Source: Girardinichthys multiradiatus
Lineage: Eukaryota; Chordata; Actinopteri; Cyprinodontiformes; Goodeidae
Direction of reading: 5' to 3'
DNA length: 64,000 nucleotides
NCBI RefSeq assembly: GCF_021462225.1
Contig: NC_061804.1
Location: 5,254,740 to 5,318,739, forward strand
The notes under the pieces are model-generated. The model searched no databases. It saw only the letters and a list, made by a program, of their open reading frames with translations, and was not told the origin of the DNA. Made by a program: the position numbers and the translations under genes. Below, piece after piece: positions 34,030 to 47,114 of this stretch. Within the stretch, counting starts at the first letter, position 1, and each line of letters starts with the position of its first letter.

Positions 34030-35050
34030 ACTGTGGAGGACATTTTCTCCAGTCTTCTTGACAGAATTGTTTTATTTCAGCCATATTACAGGGTTTTAGA
34101 TCATGAGGTCATGACACAGCATCTCAACAGGATTCAGGTCCCAACCATGACTAGGCCATTCCAAAACCCTTTTTTGATCTATTCAGAAGAAGACTTGCTG
34201 GTGTGCTTTAACCATAGCTTGCTGCATAACCCAAGTGCGCTGGAGGTCAAGGTCACAAACTGCTGGCCAGACATTATTTTTCATGGTTTTCTGAAGAGAG
34301 CAGAATTCATGGTTCGATTAATTGTGGCAAGTCGTCTAGGTCCTGCAACAGCAAAGCAGCCCTAGATCATCACACTACCACCCCCATGTTTGACTGTTTG
34401 CTTAATGTTCTTTTTCTGAAATGCAGTTACTTTAATGCCAGATGTAACAGGCTGCAAACCATTGAAAGGTTTCCACTTTTGTTTTATCAGTCCACAGAAT
34501 ATTTCCCCTAAAAGTTTAGGGGATTATTAGGATGTTTCTTTTTGACAAAGGTCAGATGTACTTTTGTTATTTTTGTTCAGCAATGGTATTCACCTTGGGA
34601 CTCTCCCATGGAGGTCTTTTTGCCAAGTCTGTTTCTCATTGTTTAATCATGAACTCTGACCTCAACTGAGGCAAGTTAGGCCTGTAGTGTTTTAGATGTT
34701 GTTCTGGGCTCTTTTCTGACCTCCTGGATGAATCGTTGATGCAGTCTTGGAGTAATTTACTTGGCCGGCCACTCCTGGGAAGGTTCACCACTGTGGCTGT
34801 TTTCTCCATTTCTGGATAATGGTTCTCAAAGTGGAAAACATTGAAGGTTTACTGGAGTCCAAAAGCCCTTTCCGGAGTGATAAATGTCAACGACTTTGGT
34901 TCTTATCTACTCTTGAATTTCTTTAGACCAGGACCTATTTTGTTACCCTTTTCAGATCTTTTAGCCTACTTCATGTTGTCGGACAGGTTCTTTTTAAGTG
35001 ACTTCTTAAGTGACCAGGTTATCTCAGATTTTAAAATTGGATGATTTTTG
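34030..35050 (-). mobile_element. Tc1-like relic, ends not found
   Basis: The plus strand keeps long blocks of antisense Tc1 transposase: CATGACTAGGCCATTCCAAA (34145), GGACTCTCCCATGGAGGTC near 34599, GGCCGGCCACTCCTGGGAAG (34763, coding PRSGRP on the minus strand), and TTGAATTTCTTTAGACCAGG near the transposase start (34912). Order and spacing match a single ~1-kb copy. Numerous substitutions and frame breaks are present. Confidence 0.8.
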
Positions 35051-36595
35051 TAGCGGTAAAGAGATCCAACTGGATTGTTGCCTGTCATAACATCTTCAAG
35101 CCTGGATCAGAAACAAGGACTTATAGTGGAACTTGGTGTCCAATTTGTTTGTAAAAAAACTTGTATTATTAATACTGTTTGTTACACAAAAGACTAAATT
35201 TAGATTTTTCATTGCCAAATTGAAGGTTGTTCTGAGCATTACATGTTGAACGTTTTAAGGCTTTTATTTAAGTTCAGTCTAAGTAAACGCATACTTTCAT
35301 AAACTCTATGTTTTCATCATTTTCAGTTTTCCATGAAAAGAAATACCAATATTTCTGTACTGAGATAAGAATCTTAGATTTTTAAAACGTACCATATTTG
35401 CTCATTAAACAAGATACCGGCTGTTCTGATCCAGTGGTCAAAGCATGTTTTCTCATACTCAGAAAGTTTTGGCACCCTTAATAAGGATGTATAGAATGCT
35501 ACCAATCATTTTAAATCTGAGTAGCAACATTTCACCATAAAACCTTTATAAAAATACTGCCTTTTTGGAAAATAAAATCCCATATCCACATTTGCTGTCA
35601 CTTGTAACTTTACATTTTTATGTTGACCAAACTGTCTAGGAAACCTTTTATTAGTAATCAATCTTTCCCTGTTGCTTGGTGTATAAATATGACAAGGAGG
35701 ACGATATCTTTTAGCCACCCAAGAGAACGCGATATTCAAGTAAGGCAGATCAGTTATGTGTCCATCTCCTTAAGTCAGGAAATGGTCAAACGAACAACAG
35801 CTCCTCTCCTAAAGTTTCCTGTATCTTCCTTTTTGTGTATGCAAGAAGATTCTTCTTTTTCTTGCACCTTTCTTAAGGTCTGCAGTAAATGTGGAAAAAC
35901 TAACATGAAAGTACTGAGATAAGGGATGAAGCAAGATCAGCACAGGCAAAATAGGAAGTATTAAATGAGAAAAGCGGCCAAGGTATTTAATGAAAGAAAC
36001 AGGAGTGTGGAAGTGCAAGGAGGCTGAAGGTGGAGGGAAAAGATTGGTGGAGAACAAACAAACAGGTGGAGAAAGGACACTGGAGGTAAGAGGAGTTGCA
36101 GAAATCAGGGGCGACAAGGAGGCACAGAAGCAAACAGTGGGAAAAGCGAAGAAAACTAGCTGAAAGCAACTTTTATTTAATCTGTGATTTCTGATGCAGC
36201 TGCCAGGTCGGTCTGCAATGTCATTGTTCCTAAATAATCCAAAATGCTTTTCTGCAACTCTGGCTTGTCCTGTTAAAGTGTAGCAGAGAACAATAAATGT
36301 GGAACATGTTGTTTCCAGGTAAAGGTGAAAGTCACCTCAGAGTTTTAACTTTTAATAGGCCCTGGAAAATATTCCTTGTTATGTATCTGTGACCTATCGA
36401 CCTTCCATGAAACTTTTCATGTTGTGCTTTCACTGCAATTACTTCAGTTTTAGTGCTTTAATTGTTGACAAACGTTACATTTCGGAAAACCCGTCAGTCA
36501 TTAGTGACCGAGAGGATGAATTGTAAAAATGCTCAAGGACCAGCTAAAAGGGGATTTTATTTATTGTGCCCAGTAAGGAGAAGCTGGTACCAAGG

Positions 36596-36790
36596 CATAT
36601 TAATACAGGTGAATCTCAAGTAAATAAAACCCAGGGAAAGACATGGCTCCTCAAATCATTACCGACTGTGGAAACTTCATGCTAGATCCAAAGGAGCATT
36701 GATTCTGTGCCTCTCTACTCATTTTCCAGATCCCGGGACTTTGATTTTGAAACCAAATACAAAACTTGCCATTTAAATAATGGCAAACTT
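36596..36790 (-). mobile_element. short Tc1-like fragment
   Basis: A terminus-like ACAGGTGAATCTCAAGTAAA (36605) is followed by antisense transposase sequence (GACTGTGGAAACTTCATGCT; TGTGCCTCTCTACTCATTTT CCAGA) resembling the 290-390 region of copy 1. An internal deletion must have brought the end next to the middle of the gene. Confidence 0.6.
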
Positions 36791-37425
36791 AAGTTTAGAG
36801 GTTTTAACCAAGTTCTCGAAATTTCTCCATCAATTGGTGGTAAATCGGAAACCTTTAAAGCTCAACAGCATGGTGACCACATCAACAACAAGTTCAGGAT
36901 TAAATAGTTTAATCTCCAGTCTCATTCCGAAAGGTGAAATACAAACCTGCAGAGAGCGACATTGCATTGGTTGGCACAGTGAAAAAGGAGCATATTGTGG
37001 TATTGTGGGCCCCATTATCTAAGTTCACAAAACCACTGATCCATGACCCCTAATGTGCAGTTTTCAGGGTTCCTATGTAGACTGGAAAAATATGGAAACA
37101 GTTTCCAGGTCTGGTTAAAAATGAAAAAAAGAAAGAATAAGGCGAAAAATGGGCATTTCCAGACCAAATTCATCATCACTGTCCGTCTGTGTTGTGGTCC
37201 TTCCTTCCTCCTTTCATTTAGTTTTTCCTGCCTTCAGTTCCTACCTTCTTTCCTTTTTTCCATGCTTCCTTTTTCCTTTTGGAAGTATGTAAAAGCTTTA
37301 CTTAAAGCTTGAACTTAATAGAGGAATATCTGCATTTAAATCACCTTTTAATCTATTCTTTTGGAATGGACTGAGAACTTCGCTAATTTGAGTCAGGAAA
37401 AATAAAGTTGGGCATTAAGGACAAT

Positions 37426-37740
37426 AATAATAATAATAATACATTTTATTTGAAAGCACCTTTCAGAGCACCCAAGGACACTGTACAAATCAAACAACTT
37501 AACAACAATAAAACAAGATAAAAACTTACAGTAAAAATGACAAGGAACAGGCAATCACAGTGAGGAAGCACTCTTCAACAGATGGCTTTTAAGTTTAGAC
37601 TCAAACAAAGACAGAGTGTCAGTATTGCAAATGTGTGGAGGGACAGAAATCCAGAGTTTGGTATTGAGGCAGAAGGAGTACCGGTGAATGGAGTGAATGG
37701 AGGAGGAAGATCATGTAGGAATGCTGGATTTCATTTTATT
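37426..37740 (-). repeat. LINE/SINE 3'-tail-like dispersed repeat with (AAT)n
   Basis: Begins with AATAATAATAATAATAAT, then ACATTTTATTTGAAAGCACC TTTCAGAGCACCCAAGGACA, a very common fish retroelement tail read antisense; the tri-nucleotide run is its 3' end. It is truncated at the right, with no reverse transcriptase domain. Confidence 0.65.
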
Positions 37741-40429
37741 TCCACTTTCTAACAGAATTTGAAAAGTAAGTCACGTCACGACTGAAATTACACTTCCCAG
37801 AGTAAAGTAATTCAAGAAATGTCTGTAAACCAACTCTCCTTTGGGCATTTGATTCAACTTCATTTTCTAATGAGTTTATCCAACCAGGAGGCTTTTATCT
37901 GTCATTGAGAAAAGGAAAATCTCCACACTGATATTCTGTGGGATTAACAGCATTTTCTGACCGTTTTTGAATGTTAAAACTTTGTTTTTTCTTTTCGTTC
38001 TTCTTAAGGAGGAGAATCACCTCATGTCTCATTTCAGCTCAAGCGCAAGGAAAAAAATGGACTTTCCGTTGCATATTTGCCTTCTAGTTCACATTCACTT
38101 TCCTACTTATGGCTTCATATATATTCCTTTTATCTGTGCTCGGAGAGAGTCTGGATATAAATCAAGTTACATTATCGAATTCAGCTGTGCTGGAGTTTCA
38201 CTTTCCCAAAGACAACTGACTGATGCAAGGACACATCCTGTTGACAAGACATTACCACGCAGATGAATATGACGGCTACGGTTTCAATAAAAGAAGTGTC
38301 AGCTCTGGGTGGGATGTGTGTGTTTCTATGTGCAAATGTCTGGTGTTATGATATCCATAAATAGGATTTGGATGTATGATTGCTACCTGCTATGGGATTG
38401 CAGAGATTTGAGAAAGATTAGATTTTAGCTACACTCCAATGAGTTTTCACGTCTTTCCTGACATAATTGGCCATTTTTCATTTTCAACTGGCTGGCTGGC
38501 ACCAAAGATGTACAAACTGAGGACAATAAAGGAAGAAAAACAGAGTAGCATAGAAGCAAACTGTCAAATTATGCAGACGTAACGTGATGGGTGCTTAGGA
38601 GCGTTCAGGAATTCACTGAACTTTGTCAATGAAAGTTTCTTCAGTCACTTTGTGTTTGAAATTATCCAAAAAAGGAAAGTAGCAGTGATTGATGATGATT
38701 TAAACATTTCAATGCATACATCATTGAAATGCTGTTGTGTTTGTCATTTAAATCCTTTGTGGCCTAACCCTGAGGGGCAACACATGACAAAAAAGATGCT
38801 TTAATTTCATTTAATACAAACCAGGAGCACAGTGATCATTGTTTTTTTGCCATCTTGTTGATAAATTAAAGGTATACAGCACAACATCAGGTGAAGTAAG
38901 CAACACAGAGGAAACTACATATACCATATAAATTATCAGGAAACTACAACATAACTACATTCAGGCTTCCAGGGGAGTTGAAACTAGTCAGGAAAAGAAA
39001 TACAAAGAACCACAAATGCAAATGGTTTTGAGAAAATATATGTTTACCGTTCTTTTTTGTTATACTGAAGAAACAAATTAACACATTTACTATCAATAAA
39101 GTTGCTGAATTCCTTCCTGCACCACTGTGTTCCCAGTGATCCATTTTAAACATGTTCTACTGAAAAGCTCCTAAAAATGCTACTATAAAATACCCATTGC
39201 TGAAGTTCAGTGAGCGGCTCTCGCAAAGTGATGCACATTATTTGACGATTGATGTACGTTCCCCTTAATGCCACAGTTTCTTGTAAGCAGCTCCTTAGCC
39301 TGGTTAACAAAGCCCCTCAAGAAGGGTTAAGGCCCCTTTTGGTTGTCTCCATGTGTTTTATGAAAGAAGCGATGCGGCGAGGGACGTTGAAGTAAACCCG
39401 ACCCTAGTCCTTAGCCGAGGCAGCACAGCCCCTGATGACGTACGGCTGGTCCGACTGGCAGTACGCAGGAATTAAAAGCGTAAACAATCTTTAGAAATCA
39501 GGTCTGATAAGAGTAAGAAGGGGAGATTTATATATTGGATATATTTCAGTCATTTCCTTTGCAAAGAGTTGATGGTATGTGAAAGCTGTTTTGGTACATA
39601 ATTTTTAATGACTTGATGTCACTCGGGTTAGCATTTTAGCAGTAAGGAATATTTAATTTCTTTGAGCAAATGTAAAAGTATTAACTGAGATGTCTTTCCT
39701 TTTCATGTGACCAGAAAGAAACAATATTTTTGACTTTTTATGATTCTCTAAGGAAAACTAAAATTGTGTTATAATACTTGGTATTGAGATGAAACAACAC
39801 AAATATGAAAGATATATTTTGTTAGACGCAACACTCTTTCATATCAACCCCCACCCCTATTTCACTACATCTTTCCTGTACTGTATATTTATCCCCCTTA
39901 CATCCATCACTAACATCCCTCTCTCTCTGTTTTTCCTGGGTTTCTGTGTGGAGTTTTCTGCCCTGATTGACTGTCATCACAACTGACAGCACAGCCGAGA
40001 GAAAGATGATAAACAAGACATTTACATTAGAGACAGGCGTCCACACCTCACACTCACACATAAAGCTTACGCTGTAGGGGGATATAGGGATGGAGTAAGC
40101 CACACAGCCAGCCGAAGATGAATTGGACTGATGCCTGCAAGGGAGCTTAGAAAGTTTTCCACCAAAAATCTTTTGATTGCTGTTGTTTAAGCCATTAATC
40201 TGCCCTGAGAAAAAGTCAGCTGCAGTCGGTTTGGATTTACTTTGTGAAAAGCATGGCTGCAGCAGCAACTGAGGAGCTGGTCATAGGTTGGACATCATAA
40301 AACAGAGGACTCAGAGCAGGAACATCAATGTGTTACCATTTTGGTGTGTATGGCGTTAAAATCTGATCCAAGTCAGCCAGGCGCTACAAAGAAATATAAA
40401 TATAAATCAGACTGATCTGATTACTACAG

Positions 40430-40760
40430 ATCTGTGTTTACCAGCTACTACAGATTAGGATTTATCCTGTTTCTACCAGTGAAAACAGATTTGGTTTGTC
40501 CTTGTGAAACTGGAACCGTTTTAACCAGTGTCCATGGATTTGTTTCTTCCAGTACCAAAGATCTGCTGTCTCTGGTGATTGTTGTTTTATTTCTACAAAT
40601 GTCAACATATTTGTTTCTGATGAATTTTGTTTCTGCAGGTTACTACAGGTTTTTGTTTCCAATTAGAAAAACAGATTTGTTTCTGTTATGGATTGTTGTT
40701 TCTAGATGATTCTACGGATAATTGTTTGCACCAGTAACAACAAATCTGTCTTCGACAGGT
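40430..40760. repeat. degenerate tandem repeat (loose period)
   Basis: Words such as ACAGATTTG, GTTTCT and ACCAGT recur about every 25-60 bases (for example GTTTCTACCAGTGAAAACAG and GTTTCTTCCAGTACCAAAG). This looks like a decayed minisatellite; the period is not constant. It also explains the open frames through it. Confidence 0.45.
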
Positions 40761-41202
40761 GACAAATGAGTGGTTTCCATCTCTGACAGCAGAAATGTTT
40801 GTGCAAAACTGACCATAGACTGGATCCTCCTGGTGACCTTTGTTGTGTTTATACCAGGGACAACAGTGTTTCTTAGATTATTAATTCGTTCTAAAGATCT
40901 TTGCTGTCAGGTTTTCAGGTTTTTATTTAAAAATAAACACGGACCAAACTAGACCAAATCAAAAATAATGGTGTAAATTTGTTGAAGTTTGACTTAGTGG
41001 ACTTCTGAATGGACATGTGTTCCCCATGATGAATCTAAATTCCCATCTAGTGGTGATGTTTATGATGTGAAGAAGCTGACGGCTGGTGAGGAACAGTACC
41101 GTGTAGGGGGTGTGACGATACACAAAGGTCATGGTTCGGTGCGTTCGCTTCAACCAAGAGAAACAAATAAAAAGTGGCAACTAGAGAACTGACTGGAGAT
41201 TT

Positions 41203-41688
41203 GGACGGATGGATGGATGGATGGATGGACAGACGGATGGACGGATGGACTCATCGACGGATGGACAGATGGACGGACGGATGGATGGATGGACGGACGG
41301 ATGGATGGACGGACAGATGGATGGACTGATGGATGGACGGATGGACAATGGATGGATGGATGGACGGATGGATGGATGGATGGACGATGGATGGATGGAT
41401 GGACGGACGGACGATGGATGGATGGATGGACGGACGGATGTATGGATGGATGGATGGACAGATGGATGGACGATGGATGGATGGATGGACGGACGGATGT
41501 ATGGATGGATGGATGGACGATGGATGGATGGATGGACGGACAGATGGATGGATGGACAGATGGATGGACTGATGGATGGACGGACGGACGGACGGACTGA
41601 TGGATGGACGGACAGATGGATGGACTGATGGATGGACGGACGGATGGACAATGGATGGATGGACGGACAGACGAATGGATGGATGGAA
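41203..41688. repeat. GGAT/GGAC tetranucleotide microsatellite, 486 bp
   Basis: A continuous array of GGAT with frequent GGAC and occasional GACA or GATGTATG variants. Several longer words repeat internally, for example GGACGGACGGATGTATGGAT twice about 60 bases apart. Both strands stay open for more than 120 codons because the 4-base unit contains no stop; these frames are not genes. Confidence 0.98.
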
Positions 41689-41904
41689 ACACTAAAACCA
41701 TGTTTAAATCACTTTGGAGTTGTTTTGCTATTTAGACAATCCAGTGTACTAGATGTACTTGAATGCACCATAAACTCTATATTCATTGGGTACCTGTTCG
41801 TACCAAACTGACAGGGTTGTACCAGATAATTTCATGCTTTCCTGGGCAGCTTACAATATTTGCGTTTCTTTTTACTGATATATTTATATTTTTGGGGCTA
41901 AGTC

Positions 41905-41995
41905 CGTGTCTTTGATACGCGGGTCCAGGCTTTGAATCCCGGTTGCCTCAGGAAGGGCATCTGGCTTAAAAACCTTTGCCAAATCTGCTCTTATC
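41905..41995 (+). repeat. SINE-like fragment (tRNA-type B box)
   Basis: TTTGAATCCCGGTTGCCTCA and GGAAGGGCATCTGGCTTAAA are words of a common fish repeat whose head resembles a tRNA. Only this tail portion is present. Confidence 0.5.
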
Positions 41996-44900
41996 CCCCC
42001 CTTTTACATCTCACTGATACTGGATTTCTTGCTAAGATGTTTGCAGATCAACATCTGAGTTGATTTAGAAACAACAAGCTCTTGATAAAGAGGAAGAGGA
42101 AAACCGAAGAGATAAGGCATCTGTTTCTAAACATGAACTCATTGATCTCATAGATTACCAACACAACACTGCCTCTGCCTCCTACAAAGAGGGATCGTTA
42201 CAGTGTTAACCACCCGTGACAAAAACCTGTTTTCAGCACTTCACTGGTGTCTACATTCTGCATTCTTATCAGGTTACACACTTATGCTACCTGACAGGTG
42301 TGAACATATTATGGACCCAAAAAACCCATAAGAGTGATTAAACAACAACTGATTGGTGCATTATTTATGCTTATTTGGGACTCATTGCCAGCAACATTAA
42401 GTTCATAAACAGTTTTGGCTCGAGTGTTGTTGCAAACGGATGGGGAAAAAGAGATCAAGCTGCCAACTAAGCAGTGATTTAATTGGCTGTATTTATGATT
42501 TAAGGCCTAAGAGGAACTACTGGCTAAAAATAAAATTTATAATGTCACAAAGGCCACAAAGAAAAACACACTAAGGTAAAAATCATTTTGAAAACAACAG
42601 CAATCAGTTTTGTATCTTTACAACACCTATTTCTTTCTGCCCGTGACTTTACTGCTGTCAATAAACAATTTTTACTGTTTGAAAGCAATATCCTGTCCTG
42701 TAATGGTCAATCTGGGATGACAAATGAGGCTCAGCAGCTAAGTTTCCATTCCTTCAAAAATACGCTGCATGAGTCAACATCACTTCTACATACCTGAGGC
42801 TTCTTTTTGCCCATTTCACTTTGAAACAAAATTATATATTTTTAATGTGGCATAATACACCTTATTTTCAGCTGTTTTCATGGTCTCACTAGAGAAAAAT
42901 CAGGCTGAAACTAATGAATTACTGGTCCCTAAAAAGAAAGTATTGACCTTCTGAAAGACCAATTTAATGTCTATTAATTGTGTTTTCTTTTTATAGATTG
43001 ACTCAATAGCCCAGAGAAGAGATATTGCGTTAATTAAAACAGAATGTTAATAAAGTAACTACTGCAAACTGCTAGTAACTTGTCTCACTTTTTATTTGTT
43101 AAATAATGCGGCAGTATTTATGCGTTGCACCTTGTAATAGTGCTGAGCCCCATTATGGACAAGGTGGTTTTCAGTAGTTTCTATTACCGAGATCTTCTGG
43201 GGGACTGAAACTGCCAAATATAAATATTAAAATATCTGAATTACTCTCCATAAATTTTATTCTTAAATAATTTTATTAGAATTTTTTTTTTAAATTTTGT
43301 TTGATCTTGTATTACATTTATTCTTTATTGTTTGCTCTGCTGCAAACACTTTTTGGCCCAGGACGGGAATCTTGGACGTAAGGGGAGGAACAAGTCTGAA
43401 GGACGAGGACACATCACTGTTCATGCTGCAGCTATGTGAGATAGCTGTTACAGGGAGTTAACAGCCAGACCACCATGGCGACCAGAGTAGGGGAAGAATT
43501 CTCGAGGTAAAAAATGCTTTATTTTGTAGTGGTTTTGCTTTGTCTGTAAAAGACAAATGTCAGCTGATGTCATCACCTCGAGTAAATCAATGACTGCCTT
43601 TTCTGAACAATTCTTTAGCTGCTATTCATGTTTTTCCCTGTGTCTGAACCAAAGGAAAGACAGTGTTTGACTGTTGTTCTACCAAACAATTCTGCCTTTG
43701 ACAAACAAAGTGACCGTAGCTCAGTCTAATCGTGTATAAGTATTATGATTTCCCTTCCTGTGACATGTGTAGCACTACCTTGAAATTACTTTTTAGGGCC
43801 AAATGGCATGTTGCTGCTGTGAGACAGCTAACTACAGATTGAGTTATAGTTTGCGTGGTCAACAGACAGTAACCTATGAATAACATTTTTACTGCTATGT
43901 TCCTGTTAAGCCCTCATGTAGAGATATTAGAAAGTCATCTGATGACAATAATAATGGTAAATATTGAGATGACGATATCAGTTGCAACATAAGCCTACTT
44001 TCTTCTTTTCTGTCTTTCCCATCTATACTTCCAACACTGTGACATTTAGCATTTTGGGGAATGTCATTTGTGTTCAGTGTGAGTATCTGCTGCTGTTAGA
44101 CTCTGTCCAACTGGTTAAATATTATATTAGCATGAAAAATGTAAGTTCAGAGCACTTGGAATATATTAACTAACAGTTATTGTACTCCAGACAGTCTTTT
44201 GAGATATGAATATTGCACACAGTGATATTGCGATGATGATTTATCAAAATATGTTGTGGAGCAATACCCTCTTGAGCAATATGCAAATTGATTATGTGGA
44301 AAAACGTGAGACTTGCATAACCACTGCATGGTTTGTCAATGAATAGCAGGGTATTCTGGTGACATATTTTGTTGGGAGGAGCGTGCTGACACCTGTGCTC
44401 ATCAGAGGAACAATGCCAGTCAGCACTGGTGCAGAAATAATGTCTCTCTGAAGGCTGCCAGAATTGTAGGCTTTTGAATCACACATTTTGTCACAAGTGC
44501 TCAGCTTCCACTCTGTCTTGGTGCCCATTATGCTATTTATTGCCATTAGAGTTTGGCCTTACATGTGTGATGCGGTCACTCTTTGGCAACTTTAGGCTGC
44601 ATCATCGGCTGCCTTGGGCTCGTTTTTTTTTTTATGCTCTTTTTCATATATTTCTTGATTTTGGACATGGAAATGCCCATAACCATTGTAAGCTCCAAGC
44701 ATGAACACAGTTGAAAAGGTAAAAATTGTACAAATTATAATATATACCCACTGTAACATAAAGGAATGCACTCCAGTAGAAAGTGTTACATGCCAACTCT
44801 AATTGTGTTTTATAATTCTTGTAAACAAGCCATCTTGTGCATTTAATGCCTCTAGTTATACTTTTAAATTAAAACCTACTATTTACTGTATTATTTTCTG

Positions 44901-45115
44901 CTGGTGCTAGTGCTAACTGTGCTAAATGTTTTATTTTAAACATAACTGCTTATGCATTCAGTGTATTCTTTTTGTGTGTAGTATCTTTATAATCTTTATT
45001 ACATTACTGTGTAATTGTTTTTTTTAAATTAATGTTAAAAATGCAAATAAAAGACTTTTGTCCATTCATCTGCAGCAGTCATCCCATCTGATCTGTGAAC
45101 AGAACCTGGACTCAC

Positions 45116-45188
45116 CGTAGCTCTTTGAACGGCTCGGCCCTGACATGCGGTGTCTCCACAGATTTGCTGAACACTGCTCCTTCGGCCC
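45116..45188 (-). CDS. sgcd: delta-sarcoglycan, 73-bp internal exon
   Basis: The acceptor TTCTGTGATTTCAG precedes GG, the last two bases of a Gly codon. Twenty-three codons follow ([15 protein letters not shown], then RAEPFKEL), and the exon ends CG before donor GTGAGT; the Arg codon is finished by the A of the next exon. The exon is exactly 73 bp, with the GAEG...SVETPNVRADPFKELR-type block expected just before LESPTRSL in sarcoglycans. It encodes part of the extracellular stalk. Upstream exons (cytoplasmic tail, transmembrane segment, proximal extracellular part) were searched for up to 64000 and not found, so they lie beyond the window. Confidence 0.95.
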
Positions 45189-46129
45189 CTGAAATCACAG
45201 AACAGACAGAAGTCAGACAGAAGGCTGCATCAATTGAAACCACAAACCCCTTCTGTCCAATCAATGGACATAATCTCTGAGACTCTGCCAATCTATAAGG
45301 CTCTAGTCAGTGTGCACCTCAGCCCCCGGCTTGCCTCACAATAAGACGGGAGAATGCTCTTCTTGGATAATATGAGGGTCTGCGGTAAAAAAAAAAAAAA
45401 AACAGCAACGTTTTTAAAGCAAGTTTTGTCTACTGGGCTTCTTTGATTTCAGCTTTCTGCTTTTACCTCTAAACAATGAAGTGACTCACAGCAAAGCAAA
45501 GGTCAGAATAGATCAGAAAAACATTGATGGCCAGATTTATTAAAGGGTTATGCTGCTTCTGTGAAATGCAGAATGGAAGAAAACCAGACTTTGTTCCTCC
45601 CTCTGATTCACAAAGCCCTCGAAAGGTTGGATTACTGTCAGACTAGGAGAAATGCATGTATACACTAGATATGGGACAGTTACTGCTGTCCAGGTATGAC
45701 CAGGTTCAAAAGACTTAAAGCCCCATAACCAGTCAACCTTTCAATCATACAGTTCATGTCCTCTAATGAGAAGCCAGGGAGCATTTTAAAGTAGCCAGAT
45801 TTTCTTCATCTGTATGGTGCAAAGAGCAATATATCGATGCTCCTCCCTCACTTATTGCTGCGCACTGCCAATCAGCTGGCTATTTTAAAGCTAATACACG
45901 TTTCCCCTCAAAAGAATAATTTGTCTGTTAGGAAGTTTTTCTGCTCTTCATTCTGTGGGTACTGAAGAAGACCCAACCATCACACTCCTTAAGGTAACCG
46001 TTTTAAAACTACTGCTGGGAAGCTAAGAGGGACATTTCTGATGCCTATTTAATCAGACAGCCTGACTGATTAACCAGCTTATACCAGCTGGTGTATTTGC
46101 ATTCTTTTCTAAAAGGTATAATTATGAGG

Positions 46130-46870
46130 TTGAAGGAAAAGGCTAATCTGGTGGGCATCTGTATTCAGCCTCCTTAAGTCAATGCTTTGTAGAACAACCT
46201 TTGCTGCAATTACAGTGTTTTTTGGGCATGTCCGCACCACCGTTAAACATCTAAAATGTGACATTTCTCCTTACCAGCACTAAATATCTGGAGACTGAAA
46301 TTCCTCATACTGTTTCTCGAGCTCTGTCAACATTTTCATGACTTGCCTTAAACCCTCAATTAGATTTTAGTCTAAAACATTTTAACACACGACTATACTT
46401 TGATCTAAACATGCAGCCTTTGCCATTGCCTGTATGTTTAGGGCCGATGGCCTGCTGGAGGGTGAACCTGAGGGCCAGCATCAAATCTCTTTGATCATTA
46501 CATTAGTTAACTGATTTTCCTGTATTTAACTGCATCCATAAACTCCGACCATCTTCCCTGTCCCTGCTGAAGAAAAACATCCACACATCATGACGTTACC
46601 ACCACCATGTTTAAAAAGTGAGATAGTGTGATCAGGGTGATGTGCAAAGCAGTTCCATAAAAGGCCAGATTTGTCTTGTGCACAACCAATAGTTGTCCTG
46701 CTGACATTCCTTTTCCTGAGCTGTGAATCTCTATAGCTCCTCCAGAGTTACCATGGGCCTATTGGCTGCTTCTCTGAAGCTCTCTTGTCAGTTTAGGTGG
46801 ACGGCCCTGTCTTGGTCATTAGATGTTGTATCGTACTCTGTCATCAGATGATATAATTATGATGATGCCA
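46130..46870 (-). mobile_element. Tc1-like relic, same family as the element at 27826-29276
   Basis: The plus strand retains antisense transposase blocks: TTTGTAGAACAACCTTTGCT GCAATTACAG (46185), CTTCCCTGTCCCTGCTGAAG (46553), TTACCACCACCATGTTTAAA (46597), TCCTCCAGAGTTACCATGGG CCT (46739) and GTCAGTTTAGGTGGACGGCC (46788, coding GRPPKLT on the minus strand). It covers the part deleted from the 27.8-kb copy. No ends are found; it is heavily mutated. Confidence 0.8.
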
Positions 46871-47114
46871 ATTTTCAGCACATAATTGAGATTTGAGGAT
46901 TATAAAAAAAAAAACAACAAAAAAAAACTGTTGGACTTGTGAGACAAAGATGGGATTAGTGGGATTAGTGTCAATGATATTGACTTCCAATGGTGACTTT
47001 CAAAACTAGAGCTCTGCAAAGTCCAACTATGCAGAGTCTAACTTCAGCTGTTACTCTTCTCTCGTTTTGCTTGATTGCAAAGAGGCGCCACATAGCAACA
47101 ATGAACTAAAACAA

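Larger units (their letters stand above)
27583..45115 (-). other. sgcd: sgcd intron (17.5 kb)
   Basis: Donor at 45115-45114 (CTACG/GTGAGT), acceptor AG at 27584-27583. It contains a Tc1 derivative with a G-rich insert (27826-29276), a Tc1 copy with long inverted repeats (30020-31540), Tc1 relics (34030-35050, 36596-36790), LINE/SINE-type tails, the GGAT microsatellite (41203-41688) and a SINE fragment (41905-41995). Unlisted parts (31560-34000, 35060-36580, 37750-40420, 42000-45100) show no gene I can support; 33866-33880 has a short CCTAACCCTAACCCT run. Confidence 0.9.

Noticed and set aside
41150..41701. Open frames of 127-183 codons on both strands (MDGWTDG / HPSIHPS repeats)
   Set aside because: They are translations of the GGAT/GGAC microsatellite, which has no stop in any frame; there is no domain and both strands are open at once.
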